From Xiphydria camelus (taxonomy: Eukaryota > Arthropoda > Insecta > Hymenoptera > Xiphydriidae): a stretch of 64,000 nucleotides of DNA. The position numbers and the translations under genes are program-made. This document shows positions 35,491 to 47,659 of this stretch, one piece after another; within the stretch, counting starts at the first letter, position 1, and every line of letters begins with the position of its first letter. The notes below the pieces were generated by a model. The model had not been told where the DNA came from. It was given only the letters and a program-made list of their open reading frames with translations, and searched no databases. The stretch spans positions 24,173,309 to 24,237,308 of the forward strand of contig OY783193.1 in NCBI GenBank assembly GCA_963678675.1, written 5' to 3'.

Positions 35491-37724
35491 CAAGGAAACC
35501 GTCCCAGGTGTACCTCGCCGATTTCGTTCATTTTGATATATGTTATTCTACGTCAAAATCTAAGAGATACATATTTTTTTTATGTGCGGAAAAACATTTC
35601 TAAGAGGTGAAATTAACCCTCAAAATTGACTGCTCCTAAGGGTGATTGCTGGTTTTCACATACTTGCAATTGATCTTTTGAAATGAAACCAAGTGGATAA
35701 TAATCTACATAAAAAATGATGAAAAATGCAATTTGTTACATTTCATTGGGATAATTAATTAAAAAATTATAAGGGTTGAAATTCACAAAATCATTGTAAG
35801 AAAAAAACTATTGCATATTTTTGTTGAGACCAATGGCAATTAAGAGAGCAAAAAAAAGTAGAAAATACGTGTTTCGGCTTTTTTCGAAAAAATTGAGTTT
35901 ATCGAGGAAATCTTTCCTATATTCACGTGCATCAATTGCAGAAAATTCTTTTGAATTTTTTCTTACTGTATTTTCACTTATATTTCAAAAAAAAATTTAT
36001 GGGCTTCTTATATCCTGATACGTTCAAAAATACTCATATTTTAATCATTCACCTTTATTTATTTTTTTTGTCAACCTCTCGTCCTTTTTCTTATAGCTTT
36101 TGTAGATAGGATTTGTAAAGTGAATTTTCCTTTCATTTTCGTGTACTTGAACATTTTTCATAATATTTTATGAAATATATTTCATGACATTATACTTCGT
36201 ATAAAATATTATTTAATAATTGTTCAATTCAATTAAAATTATTCGTATATGTGTACGATAAATAATATTTCTCCGGGTATTATTTTAGTTTCTTTTTTGA
36301 TGCGACATATTTTTAAATGCAGTGGATAACATTGTTTATACATGGTTCAATAGAGACAAAGGGTCACAAATAAGAAAATCTTGAAACTCATGATATGGTG
36401 CTATTAAAACTTTGTGGTCAAGTGTCGGTAACCAGCCGCTCATGCTTTTTACCGTTGCGGACGCGTATCGGCATATAGCTGTCCAAATCAAGAGACAAGG
36501 TAGTGTCTCGCGGCATGTTCATTCAAGTCGTCAGAACGACGCCGGCAGCGCTGTCGCCGCGAGCACCCGTGTATCTTTACAGGAAAAATGTCTGCCCCCT
36601 TCGCCCCTCAATTTTAACATCGAATTTTCTCAATAAATATACGGTTATAACCAAAATTATGCTTAGTTACGCCATATAAATCGACTATTCTCTATCGATA
36701 GAGACCAGAGTAAATATTGTAAGTTACATATTAACAGAGATTTTTCCTTAGCAATGCGAAGCCATGCCTCTCGTGCCTCAAAAGTCGAGAATCCGATTTC
36801 TCGGGCAATATATATATGTCAAAATCTCACAAAAATTCCGCCTGTCTTCGGCGATATTCTTCCACGGTCGGAAATGTGTACACAGATGCGGCTACACGCA
36901 TACGCCATCAAAAATGTATGTGAGAGTGTGTGAGAGAATATATTCCTTGAATGTTTAGTTATTTTTCAAAATTAATAAAATATTTCCATTCGCGAAACGA
37001 TTTCCCTCGCATTTTTTCGATTCTCGGACGCGCTTGTTAATAAAAAGTAAAAATTCAGTGTAATCGGAGTAGTGAATCTCAATAGTAGTGAATGTGACAG
37101 ACGCTCCGTATAGTTTAATAATTGTTTGTATTTTTTTCGAATATCGAGATAGTGAACGGATGCAGTGGTATTCTTCTCTCCAATGCCTGTGCATCAAGAA
37201 AGGAGCAGGAAAGGAGACGGTCTCAGAAGAATTGCCATCAGATAAGTTTAATTGCCATTTGACAGCTTTAACCTCACTTTCACAATGGAAGGACAATATC
37301 TTTGTGTTCGTTCTATTTTTTGTTTTCATGGTCATGCGAGAACGGGAAAAATCGAAGAAAATCAATCATTAATACAAGCCGTGGCAGAATAGGAGATGAA
37401 ATGGAATTGGATCACAATAATCAAGTAATTACTTTATCACTATTTTTCTCTATCGATATATTTCCTCTTTCGTACTATTACAAGTTCCAATTTACACACC
37501 GACCTGTCAAACCTAAAGTGTACACGTACCGCACTTCTATTTCATCTCTTCTTCGTCTCCGGTGTAACGACGGTCAATGAGGAATTACTGATACCGATTA
37601 GGCAGATAAGTGCTGAATAACGTAGTATAATACGAGAAAGGAAATATATCATTTTTAATAATTCTGTCATTATTAGAATAGAATTGATTAACTCAGATAT
37701 AGTTTTTGATGTGTAAACATCTAT

Positions 37725-38453
37725 CCCCCCACAAAAACAGATTCTCTGTAAAAAAAGGCGGCATGTTCATTCAGTGCCAACAAAAATTGATACGTAAAAT
37801 ACTCTCCAAAAAAGATTTGAAATCAATTAAGATCGCCATGTTCAAGATTTATGTATTAAAAGTAAAAGGCATCATTTGAAAGGAAAATTATTGTAAATCA
37901 AGTTACTAAAAAATTCGACTAAAAAAATTTATAAAAAAATTTTAATAAAAAAGAACTTGCCGCGTTTAAGTTTTCATATTTTGTCCACTATGCCGAATAA
38001 TTGGCAGTGCTTGGACGGTGCTAGAGTGATTCATAAATTACACTGCCGAAGTCAAATTCAGAGAATTTCAGAAGGCCCCCGCCTAATCGGTTTCCCGTGC
38101 GACATTCGGTATACTGGTGGTATCATATTATAAGTGTATGAATTTATTTAAAATCATAAGTGCATAAACATCGAGTATAATTCTGTCTGAATTTTTTATT
38201 TTGAAGAAAAAAACGCGGCAAGTTCTTTTTTATTAAAATTTTTTTATAAATTTTTTTAGTCGAATTTTTTAGTAACTTGATTTACAATAATTTTCCTTTC
38301 AAATGATGCCTTTTACTTTTAATACATAAATCTTGAACATGGCGATCTTAATTGATTTCAAATCTTTTTTGGAGAGTATTTTACGTATCAATTTTTGTTG
38401 GCACTGAATGAACATGCCGCCTTTTTTTACAGAGAATCTGTTTTTGTGGGGGG
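37725..38453. mobile_element. Inverted-repeat element, family B, intact
   Basis: CCCCCCACAAAAACAGATTC and its complement bound 729 bp; each arm is about 250 bp. The centre (CCGAATAATTGGCAGTGC...) is unique and non-coding. This is the reference for the CT-expanded copy at 9,663-10,549. Confidence 0.85.
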
Positions 38454-38491
38454 ATTTCACTACTTTTTGGAATTTATTCATCGGGAGAATA

Positions 38492-38711
38492 TGTACACCC
38501 GGGGATACGGTATCTGTCGCTGGTGACTTTTTTTAAACGTTATTTTTAAACGTACTAACCAATGAATAATTAATTCTCATGCGCTCATTAGCTACGGTGA
38601 CATCTACTCTCGTGAATGAAAGTATGAGGATTATTAATTATTGGTTAGTACGTTTAAAAATAACGTTTAAAAACAGTCACCAGCGACAGATGCCGTGTCC
38701 CCGGGTGTACA
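38492..38711. mobile_element. Palindromic MITE, family A
   Basis: Reverse-oriented close copy of 9,405-9,624, with the same TGTACACCCGGGG ends and the same neighbours on both sides, so both loci belong to one larger repeated block. Confidence 0.85.
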
Positions 38712-39381
38712 TGTAGGAGAATAGTTTTTTATTATTAAGTATTACTGCAGAACGAGTAGGTTAGAAGATTTCCATAAAGACTCACGATTTTCTGACATAT
38801 CATCTCGTACAGGTGCAACCGAAGAGGATCTAACTCGTGTCCTGTCCGTAAAAAGATGACTCGATGGACATCGGAGAATGTCAGTCTTGTCAGCGAGCGC
38901 CTTCATCCATAGTACCCATAGTACTTTCATTGCAATATGGGCTTTTCGTTCCAACTATTCCTGCTTTAAGGAGGTTCGACTATCAGACGAAAACCAACTT
39001 ACAGCCCTAATTTTTTTATATGATATACACGAATACTTTACACAACTAATACGAAAATTTGAGCAATATAGACCGTCTATAGTTTCTTCGTTATTTTATT
39101 CTAAAGTTGACCACTTTTAACATATCGCCTTATGGCAGACGATTGTACTAAGGTAGATTATCACTGACTTTAACACACATTCCGCCAACTTTAGACTTTG
39201 AAAGACTAGTAATTTGACAGATGAAATATTAAGGATTATGTAAAAAATAAGTAAATTGGGTTTTACCGTATAGTTGCAACGTAATATTGTCATGAAATTC
39301 GTTTTGACTTCGCAAACCATTAGCATGCCATATTAACGGTGAGAGACTTGGCAACACGGCAGCGAAACAGCTGTAAAGCTC

Positions 39382-39420
39382 GTCCACTTGCCGTTCCAAA
39401 AACCAGTCAGAATAGTTCAT
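39382..39420 (-). pseudogene. Mariner-type transposase scrap
   Basis: MNYSDWFLERQVDE matches the RRMNYSDWFLERQVDDPSF segment at 40,036, then homology stops. It is a duplicate fragment in inverted orientation. Confidence 0.6.
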
Positions 39421-39975
39421 TCGTCGAGCTGGATCTAGCTAATTGTACGCTGAAACATGCCCAAGTCGTATTCAGCCTTGAGAAGATTTATTTTCAATAT
39501 TGGTGGGTAATAAGTTAGTTCGAATAGGTGCACCTGAGAAAATATTGAATTGAGTTGCTATTGGGACGTAACAACGGCAATCCAGCAGTCTCATAACCGA
39601 CAGAAATTACGAAAGTGATATTTATGTTAAATTATCTTAACAAATATTTAATTAAGAAATTACATCCCATAAAACACGTCTTTACAAGTAATTTTTGTGA
39701 TATTCTTGGGATATTTTGCAATATTTTTGAACACTACCCTATGTTAGAAATATATCTTTCTCGATAAATTCACAAAATTGCAAAACGTTATAGAAATATT
39801 TTGGAATCATTACATTGAAAGAAACAGCTCAATAAGAAAGCTCGATAAGATTGTACTTGTCAGAGCTGAATTATATATGTGATTTCTATAATTATTTTAG
39901 AAAGACCTGAAAGAATACGAGAGCAGTGGAACACCGATGCTCTCCTAGAGAGAATAAGACTATAAGAAATAGAAA

Positions 39976-40176
39976 AGAATGTTCATCCTTTTAAAATGAA
40001 GTACATACATGCACCGGAGAAAGCAAATCCAACTCGACGAATGAACTATTCCGACTGGTTTTTGGAACGGCAAGTGGACGATCCCTCGTTCGTCAGAAGA
40101 TTTTGTTCACAGACCGTGAGAAATCCTCACTGGGTAGAAGAAGTCGAAGGCGATGGAGTGGAGGCGATGAACTAAA
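39976..40176 (+). pseudogene. Mariner-type transposase, central fragment
   Basis: The frame reads KNVHPFKMKYIHAPEKANP, then RRMNYSDWFLERQVDDPSFVRRF, and stops at TAA. The order (His-Pro-Phe-Lys, then an Arg-Arg-Met/Leu-x-Phe-x-x-Trp-Phe-Leu block, then Asp-Pro-x-Phe) is that of the linker before the first catalytic Asp in the mariner subfamily of insects that carries an extra N-terminal helix-turn-helix region. The expected LFTDE motif with the first Asp has decayed. A better version of the upstream part lies at 43,480-43,760. Confidence 0.65.
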
Positions 40177-42432
40177 AATAAAATAAAATTTAGTATATAA
40201 ATCGAAACTTGTAGTAGGAAGGCAGAGGGCAAGCACCGATGAGAAAAAAAATAGAAATAAAGTATTATAGTTACCCCGATATTGTAGTTACTCCGATGAT
40301 TTGTTCTTCTCCCACGACTTAGATTCTCCAATATGTAGAAATATACCGTCTTCCCATACTGACAGTATACATTCATTTTACCTCTAATATGCCGGAATTA
40401 AAAATCTCTAGAACTCTGCGGTACAATGCCACGGTAGGAATATCAAATTCTACCGACATGACATGCTTCGACAAGGTCTGTATCAACTTTAGCATTATAT
40501 TGGGGGCACTGCACTAATCCTGTGGCACATTTTTCTATCTGAGAATCGTTCTGAAAAAAATAGAAATAAAGTATTATAGTTACCCCGATATTGTAGTTAC
40601 TCCGATGATTTGTTCTTCTCCCACGACTTAGATTCTCCAATATGTAGAAATATACTGTCTTCCCATACTGACAGTATACATGCATTTTACCTTTAATATG
40701 CCGGAATTAAAAATCTCTAGAACTCTGCGGTACAATGCCACGGTAGGAATATCAAATTCTACCGACATGACATGCTTCGACAAGGTCTGTATCAACTTTA
40801 GCATTATATTGGGGGCACTGCACTAATCCTGTGGCACATTTTTCTATCTGGGAAAGCCGTGGTAGAAAAGTAGGAGATACGATAGAATTGGATTACAATA
40901 ATGAAGTAATTATTTTATTATCTTTTCTTTATCGATATATTTTCCCTTTCGTATTATTAAAAGTTCCAATTATATATTATCGGAACGCTGTACAGCTGTA
41001 CTACCATAATAATATGCCATCCCAGATAGAAAAATGTGCCACAGGATTAGTGCAGTGCCCTTAATATACCGCTAAAGTTGATACAGACCTTGTCGAAGCA
41101 TGTCATGTCGGTAGAACCTGATATTCATACCGTGGCATTGTACCGCAGAGTTCTAGAGATTTTTAATTCCGGCATATTGGAGGTAAAATGCATGTATACT
41201 GTCAGTACGGGAAGACGGTATATTATCGGAACGCTGTACAGCTGTACTACCATAATAATATGCTTTCCTAGATAGAAAAATGTGCCACAGGATTAGTGCA
41301 GTGCCCTTAATATACCGCTAAAGTTGATACAGACCTTGTCGAAGCATGTCATGTCGGTAGAACCTGATATTCACACCGTGGCATTGTACCGCAATTCTAG
41401 AGAATTCTTTTCTACCTAGGTTGATTTTTGACTTCAAAGAAAAATCAAATTTCCACCAATCCGTCCCGTTCTCGTATGGCGCTGAAAACAAAAAATAGAA
41501 TAACCACAAAGATATTTGTTCTGTATAAGGGATGAAAATGAGGTTAAGACAGTCAGTTAGGAAGTTACTTATCTGATGCCACTTCTTCCGAGATATAGAT
41601 GTCTCCTTCCCTGTTCTTCATGCACCAGCAACCAAAGAAAAATGACACTGCTTCCGTGCACTGTTTTGATTATTAAAAAAAATCTAAACGATTTGATAAT
41701 AGCTAGCTGTCAGAGCGTCTGTCACATTCACCACTGTTGAGATTCACTACTCCGATTACACTGAATTTGTACTTTTTATTAACAAGCGCGTCCGAGGATC
41801 GAAAAAATGCGAGGGATATAGTTTCGCGAATGGAAATATTTTTAAATTTTGAAAAACAACTAAACATTCAAGGAATATAGTCTCTCACACACTCTCACAT
41901 ACATTTTTGATGGCGTATGCGTGTGGCCGCATCTGTGTACACATTTCCGACCATGGCCGAATACCGCCGAAGACAGGCGGAATTTTTGTGACATTTTTAC
42001 ATATATATATCGCCCGAGAAATCGGATTCTCGACTTTAATGGGGCGAGGGGCGTGGCTTCGCGTTGCTAAGGAAAAATCTCTGTTAATATGTAACTTACA
42101 ACATTTACTCTGGTCTCTATCGATAGAGAATAGTCGATTTATATGGCGTAACTAAGCATAGTTTTGGTTATAACCGTATATTTATTGAGAAAATTCGATG
42201 TTAAAATTGAGGGGTGAAGGGGGCAGACATTTTTCCTGTAAAGATACACGGGTGCTCGCGGCGACAGCGCTTGCGGCGTCGTTCTGACGACTTGAATGAA
42301 CATGCCGCGAGACACTACCGTGTCTCTTGATGCTATCGCTCTACGGTGGGACCTTCCTGGGAAATCGAGCGTCAGACGTAAGCCGTGTACATGTGACTGC
42401 GTCAGTGTGTGTGTGGCGCTACTGCGCATACT

Positions 42433-42935
42433 ATTCGCGCAAGCTGGATTATCTCAACGGGAAAACATTTTAGAGAAAAATGTTTAATACTAACTTTAAG
42501 GATTTTCCCGTGGCTACCCAGTGGTCGTATTGGATTTGACCTTGACCGTGACCTTTAAGGTAATATCAAATGCCTTCCTAAACCGTTCATCCGATTGCGA
42601 TGAAACTTTGGGGAATGGTTGGACGCATGCCCACGAAGGTTTCTGAGTTAGTAAATCTTATAAAAGGTGTTCAAAAAGTACCGCTACTGATGATTATTAT
42701 GCCTTCCTAAACCGTTCATCCGATTGCGATGAAAAGTTGGGAAATGGTTGGACGCATGCCCGCGAAGGTTTCTGAATTAGTAAATCTTATACAGGGTGTT
42801 CAAAAAGTACCGGTACTGATGATTATTATGCCTTCCTAAACCGTTCATCCGATTGCGATGAAAATTTGGGGAACATTTGGACGCATATCCGCGAAGGTTT
42901 CTGAGTTAGTAAATCTTATACATGGTGTTCAAAAA
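42433..42935. repeat. 129-bp minisatellite, three units, inverted copy
   Basis: AACCGTTCATCCGATTGCG occurs at 42,581, 42,710 and 42,839, a period of 129 bp. The locus and its left flank are the reverse complement of 1,283-1,770. Confidence 0.88.
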
Positions 42936-42939
42936 GTCG

Positions 42940-43420
42940 AACTATACTTGTTTAATTTCTACGCTCGAGTAAGTTCGGTATATTTTAAATAGTGAAATGC
43001 TGCATATGATTATGTAATTTACAATTTGTTACAGATCGTATGCAAACCCGAGGAGGTTTCTTTCGAACGAGGGATCATCTACTTGCTGTTCCAACAAGAA
43101 CCAGTTGCTTAGTTGCATTCATTGCATTTGACAGGTCGGTATATAAATTGGTTCTTAATTTTTGCGCTGAATAAGTTCGGTATATTTTAAAAGTGAAATG
43201 CTGCATATAATTGTGTAACTCACAATTTGTTACAGATCGTTTGCGAACCCGAGGAGGTTTCTTTCCAACGAGGGATCATCCACTTGTTGTTCCAACAAGA
43301 ACCAGTTGCATTCATTGCATTTGACAGGTCGGTATATAAATTGGTAGTATATAATACGAAAGAGGAAATATATCATTTTTCTTAATTCTGTCATTATTAG
43401 AATTGGTTAACTTAGATTAA
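42940..43420. repeat. Duplicated mariner-derived block
   Basis: GAACCAGTTGC and ACGAGGGATCATC blocks occur near 43,072 and again near 43,268, and a third time at 43,522. On the minus strand each encodes a degenerate VDDPSFERN segment, so this is a partial duplication of the mariner remnant beside it. Confidence 0.7.
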
Positions 43421-43479
43421 TACAATCTTAGTTTCTACGTTTAGTAAGTTCAGTATATTTTAAATTGTTTGTGTTATTT

Positions 43480-43760
43480 ACAATCTGTTACAGATCGTAT
43501 GCGAACTCGAGGGGGTTTCTTTCGAACGAGGGATCATCGTCTTGTTGTTCCAAGAACCTGCTGCTTTGGTTCATTCGGCGACCTGGATCTGCTGTCTCGA
43601 GTGCATGGACGTACGTCACTTTAAATGGATGAATATCCTTTAATATCATCCGAACCGTAGACTTGCTAACCTCTGATTCTAACCTTTCTTGCCATAGCCT
43701 GAATATTCTTTCGAGGGTTATTCCTTACTCTTTCTAGTAGAGCATCGATATTTTGCTACA
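43480..43760 (-). pseudogene. Mariner-type transposase, N-terminal fragment
   Basis: The minus strand reads ERVRNNPRKNIQAMARKV, a helix-turn-helix segment. After a frameshift it continues VSKSTVRMILKDIHPFKVTY, then VHALETADPGRRMN and DDDPSFERN. The VSKSTV-x-x-IL motif is the recognition helix of mariner-like transposases that bind terminal repeats. No catalytic motif follows; the frame stops in repeat sequence. Confidence 0.75.
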
Positions 43761-44026
43761 TCTATATTCTTCTGGAACTTCCTAAAATATTTATAAAAAC
43801 CCTATATATAATTCAGCCCGAACAAGTACAATCTTATCGAACTATACCTTATCGGGGAGATTTTTCGACATAATGATTCCGAAACGTTTTTATCGAGAAG
43901 TATATATTTCTAACATACGGTAGTGTTCACGAATATTGTAAAATATCGCAGGAATGTTACAGAAAAGTTACTTGCAAGAACGTGCTTTGTGGGGTGCAAA
44001 TGGTGATATTTGTAATCCATCGTTAC
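43761..44026. other. Mariner-associated non-coding repeat
   Basis: Blocks such as GAAGTATATATTTCTAACATA and ATTGTAAAATATCGCAGGAAT recur inverted at 39,690-39,770. No gene. Confidence 0.5.
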
Positions 44027-44494
44027 AATAGAGGCGAAGAAGAGATGAAAGAGAAGTGAGGTACATGTACACTTCACGTTTGACAGGTCGGTATATAAAT
44101 TTAAACTTGTGATTGTATAATACGAAAGAGGAAAAACTTATATCAATGAAGAAAAAAAAACAATAAAGTAGTTACTCTATTATTGTAATCCAATTCCATT
44201 ATATCCCTTATTTTTCTCCCACGACTTTGATTGTTGATGGTGGATGGATCAACCAATAAATTTGATTTTTCTTCGCTATCAGCAATTAAAGTCGTGGCAG
44301 AAAAATAAGTGATACACACAATGTTATTGGATTACAATAATGGAGTAACTACTTTATTATTGTTTTTTCTTTATCGATACATTTCCTCTTTTTTATCATA
44401 CTATCACAAGTTCCAATTTATATAGCTACCGACATGTCAAACGTGAAGTGTACGTGTACCTCACTTCTATTTCATCTCTTCTTCGCCTCTAGTG
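44027..44494. repeat. Palindromic repeat (about 468 bp)
   Basis: GAGGCGAAGAAGAGATGAAA at the left and its complement at the right, with arms of about 225 bp centred near 44,260. Related blocks (GGATTACAATAATG) occur at 8,735, 37,412 and 40,893. Confidence 0.8.
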
Positions 44495-44700
44495 TATCGA
44501 TGGAAATTACAAAATATCATAACTTTTCTGTATGCAACAACATATACCGAATGTCCTCTGGCAAACTCCTGATTTTGGATTTCCCTGACATTTGGCTGGA
44601 AGTGGTTGGCTCGGTGCTTTAAGAGTTGGCTTCGGGAGAGTGCGCTGCGGTCTTACGAGCTGAGCGAAAAGTGTCAAAAGTCTGATCTCCCGGTACCTGT

Positions 44701-46590
44701 CAATTCGGGAGATCGAAACCGTTAATTTGTAAATAATGATTACTAATATGTAGAAGTGGTAAGAAATAATCATTCGGATTTCTTCGATGATATTCCCCAA
44801 GTGTTTAAAAACCGGTGTCCGATTTTTGCCAATAACTGTTGCTTCAACTTCCAGTGATATTATTAAATATTACTGCAGAACGAGTAGGTTAGAAGATTTT
44901 CATGAAGACTCATGATTTTCTGATATGTCGTCTCGTACAGGTGCAACTGAAGCGAATCTAGCTCGTGTCCTGTCCGTAAAAAGATGACTCGATGGACATT
45001 GGAGAATGTCAGACTTGTCACCGAGCGCCTATTACCCACGGTACATTAATTGCAATACGCGCTTCTCGTTTCAACTATTCCAGCGTCAAATAACTTTTAC
45101 TTCTTTCAAGCTAATAACCTTTTATGAACTGTTTGTGGTAGGAGGCAGCGATCAATAATAGCGACTCGTCGTAGACAAGTGTGCCGAACTACTACTGCGA
45201 TAATGTGCCCAAGCTCACGGTCTATTCTGCGATTAACGTTAACATAATCGTGATTATGCTCGGGTGACGGGTATTCCAAAAGAGGTAAAGTTGATACTAA
45301 ACATCGGACGCTGTAAGCTGACTTGCTAGTGTATGCTTCGCAACTGGAACATCATCGCAGGAATAATTTGTCTACGATTAGTCACAATCATTCATTGCTG
45401 CCCCCTACGATCAACAATTCGTACACGGTAAATACTTTGAAAGAAGTGAAAGTTATTTAAAACAGGAATAGTTAAAATAAAAAGCGCATATTGCAATGAA
45501 AATACCGTGGGTGAAAGGCGCTCGGTGATAAGTTCGACAATGTCTGATGTCGATCGACTCATTTTCTTCAGGATAGGACAGAAGTTACATCCTCTTTGTT
45601 TGTCCCTTATGAAAGGGGACATGCAAGAAAACTGTCAAAAACTTCATGAAAATCTTGTAACCTACTCGTTCTGCAGTAATTACTTACTTAAGGTATTTCA
45701 ATGGTGACAGTCGTATTCAAATTTTTTGCTTCAGGACTTAGTACAACTGATCACAAACTGTATCACGCACGAACGAAACTTTTGAGTAACTCTGTACTCT
45801 GAGCTCCTTGCTATACAGAGACCTCCTGTGTACAAATGTACCTCACACATATACACTGCCTGGCCCTTTAATCGTGGCAATAGTGCTTCTCTCTCCTTAG
45901 AATACCGCTATGTGCCTGCCACTACGTGCCGTAGTGGGGGCTGCCGCGCCATGCCACTGGCTATCCCCTCTCCGGTAGCAAAAGTACTACTGAGTCCCAT
46001 AGTCACAGGAGAGGGCTAAATCAGCTGTGCGCACTGTTGCCACATCATCGTTACTCGTCCCCACCACTTTGCAGTTTCAAGAAAAATCTCAGTTTTTAAG
46101 TTATAATTTCTCTGAAACTATATGGCTCAGTACTTCCAGTTTTTGTGATCATAATCCTACAATATCATTTTATTCGCCGTTAGTTTTTCTTTAACATTGT
46201 AAGATTGGTTCTATAGTTATAGCTCAAAACGTCACTGAGGTACCGTCTTTCTACATGTTAGCCATTGAAAGTCAGTGTAGAAAATGCTACACTTTGAATT
46301 AACATTTTCTTTTAAACTAGATGGCTCAGCCTTTTGAAATTTTGGGAACCGATGGGTAATATTTCAGTCTTTTGATTGGCAAAATTTCATGAGATTCGTA
46401 AGAAAAACGCAAAACCATGGAAATACCTTAGTCGCTGGAAGTTGAAGCCACAGTTATGGACACCGATTTTTAAACACTTGGGAAACTCATCGAAGAAACC
46501 CGAATAATTATTTATCACTTTTACACATTATTCAGTATTATTTACAAATTAACAATTTCGAGGTTAGAGACTTCGATCTCCCGGCTACCG
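44701..46590. repeat. Inverted-repeat element with a nested palindrome
   Basis: The arms at 44,701-44,855 and 46,430-46,590 are complementary (AATTTGTAAATAAT, GAAGTTGAAGCMACAGTTAT). The outer arm words (TCAATTCGGGAGATCGAA) are shared with MITE family C. The span holds the palindrome listed next and about 730 bases (45,700-46,430) in which I see no gene. Confidence 0.65.
44867..45697. repeat. Palindromic repeat (about 830 bp)
   Basis: ATTACTGCAGAACGAGTAGG and its complement bound arms of about 250 bp, meeting near AAATAACTTTTACTTCTTTC and its complement. The arm sequence also occurs at 8,930-9,380 and 38,740-39,210. Confidence 0.75.
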
Positions 46591-46657
46591 GCAGATCGAC
46601 AGCTACCGGCAGATCAGAGGCCCCTTTCTCGAACTCGCTCGTATCTTTGCGTGCACG

Positions 46658-46797
46658 CATCTTAGCGAATAGACCAATCAGGATCAAGTATTCCATATCA
46701 GGGAACGTATACGCATCTTAGTGAGTAGATCAATCAGGACCCCCACCACAACGGAATACTTGATCCTGATTGGTCTATTCGCTTAGATGCGTATACG
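46658..46797. repeat. Hairpin-forming inverted repeat
   Basis: AGACCAATCAGGATCAAGTA and its complement, within about 39-bp arms, surround a short spacer that includes a degenerate third copy of GTAGATCAATCAGGA. Confidence 0.85.
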
Positions 46798-47299
46798 TAA
46801 CTTTGCGAGTGACTTGAGAAATTTATTTACGAGTAAGGGCAAAATTTCAGCGGTGCATGCAAAAGGATTTCTTAAAAGTATTCCAACGTCTCGAGTTAAT
46901 ATGTAACAACATATATACTGTCATAAGTAGTATCTTTACATGTGATGAAACAATTCGTCACGGTTATTGGAAGAGTATACTTATTATTAGAGTTAAAGGT
47001 AAACTGTCTACATGGATTTCTGAAGACGACCAAGATATAAGAAAAATCCGATGGCCTGTAAATTCGAAAGAGGTATGTTTTATTTCTCCAAAATACTAAA
47101 GCAAAGTGAAAAATATAAGGGCACTCTAGTTTATAAATCCCTTTCAAAATATCACGAGAATAAATCAAAAGTAACGTGGTTATAATTAATTAGCTCGTAT
47201 CGGTATAAAATGTGAGATTTTAATTTGGTGGTAATAAAAAGCTATTCTTCTACATGTAGGTACGTATTCTCCTCATGAATAAATTCCAAAAAGTAATGA
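46798..47299. other. Unassigned, one 80-codon frame
   Basis: A plus-strand frame at 46,857-47,099 (...KGKLSTWISEDDQDIRKIRWPV...) is open but unrecognised and has no start context or partner exon. I do not call it a gene. Confidence 0.35.
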
Positions 47300-47655
47300 A
47301 ATCCCCCCACAAAAACAGATTCTCTGTAAAAAAAGGCGGCTTGTTCATTTAGTGCCAACAAAAATTGATACGTAAAATACTCTCCAAAAAAGATTTGAAA
47401 TCAATTAAGATCGCCATGTTCAAGATTTATGTATAAAAAGTAAAAGGCATCATTTGAAAGGAAAATTATTGTAACTCGTTACTAAAAAATTCGACTAAAA
47501 AATTTAGGTATAAACAAATTTTCATAAAAAAGAACTTGCCGCGTTTTTTCCTTCAAAATAAAAAATTTACAGAGAATTACATTCGATGTTTATGCCCTTA
47601 TGAGAGATTTTAAATTAATTCATACACTTATATGATACCACCAGTATACCGAACG
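47300..47655. mobile_element. Half copy of element family B
   Basis: It begins CCCCCCACAAAAACAG like the intact copy at 37,725 and breaks off after ATACCACCAGTATACCG, next to the transposase coding sequence at about 47,660. It has replaced the N-terminal part of that gene. Confidence 0.8.
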
Positions 47656-47659
47656 TCGT

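Larger units (their letters stand above)
36487..42331. repeat. Family E inverted-repeat composite (5.8 kb)
   Basis: It begins ATCAAGAGACAAGG and ends with the complement of ATCAAGAGACACGG. The outer 600 bp of the two arms pair well; further in, the arms diverge and hold different nested repeats. Blocks with ACAGTATACATGCATTTTACC and AACGCTGTACAGCTGTAC occur several times between 40,340 and 41,280 in both orientations. Partial copies of the family are at 7,323, 35,289/49,824 and 63,277. A clear target duplication was not found. Confidence 0.7.

Noticed and set aside
46857..47099. 80-codon plus-strand frame
   Set aside because: No recognisable motif and no supporting context among repeats.
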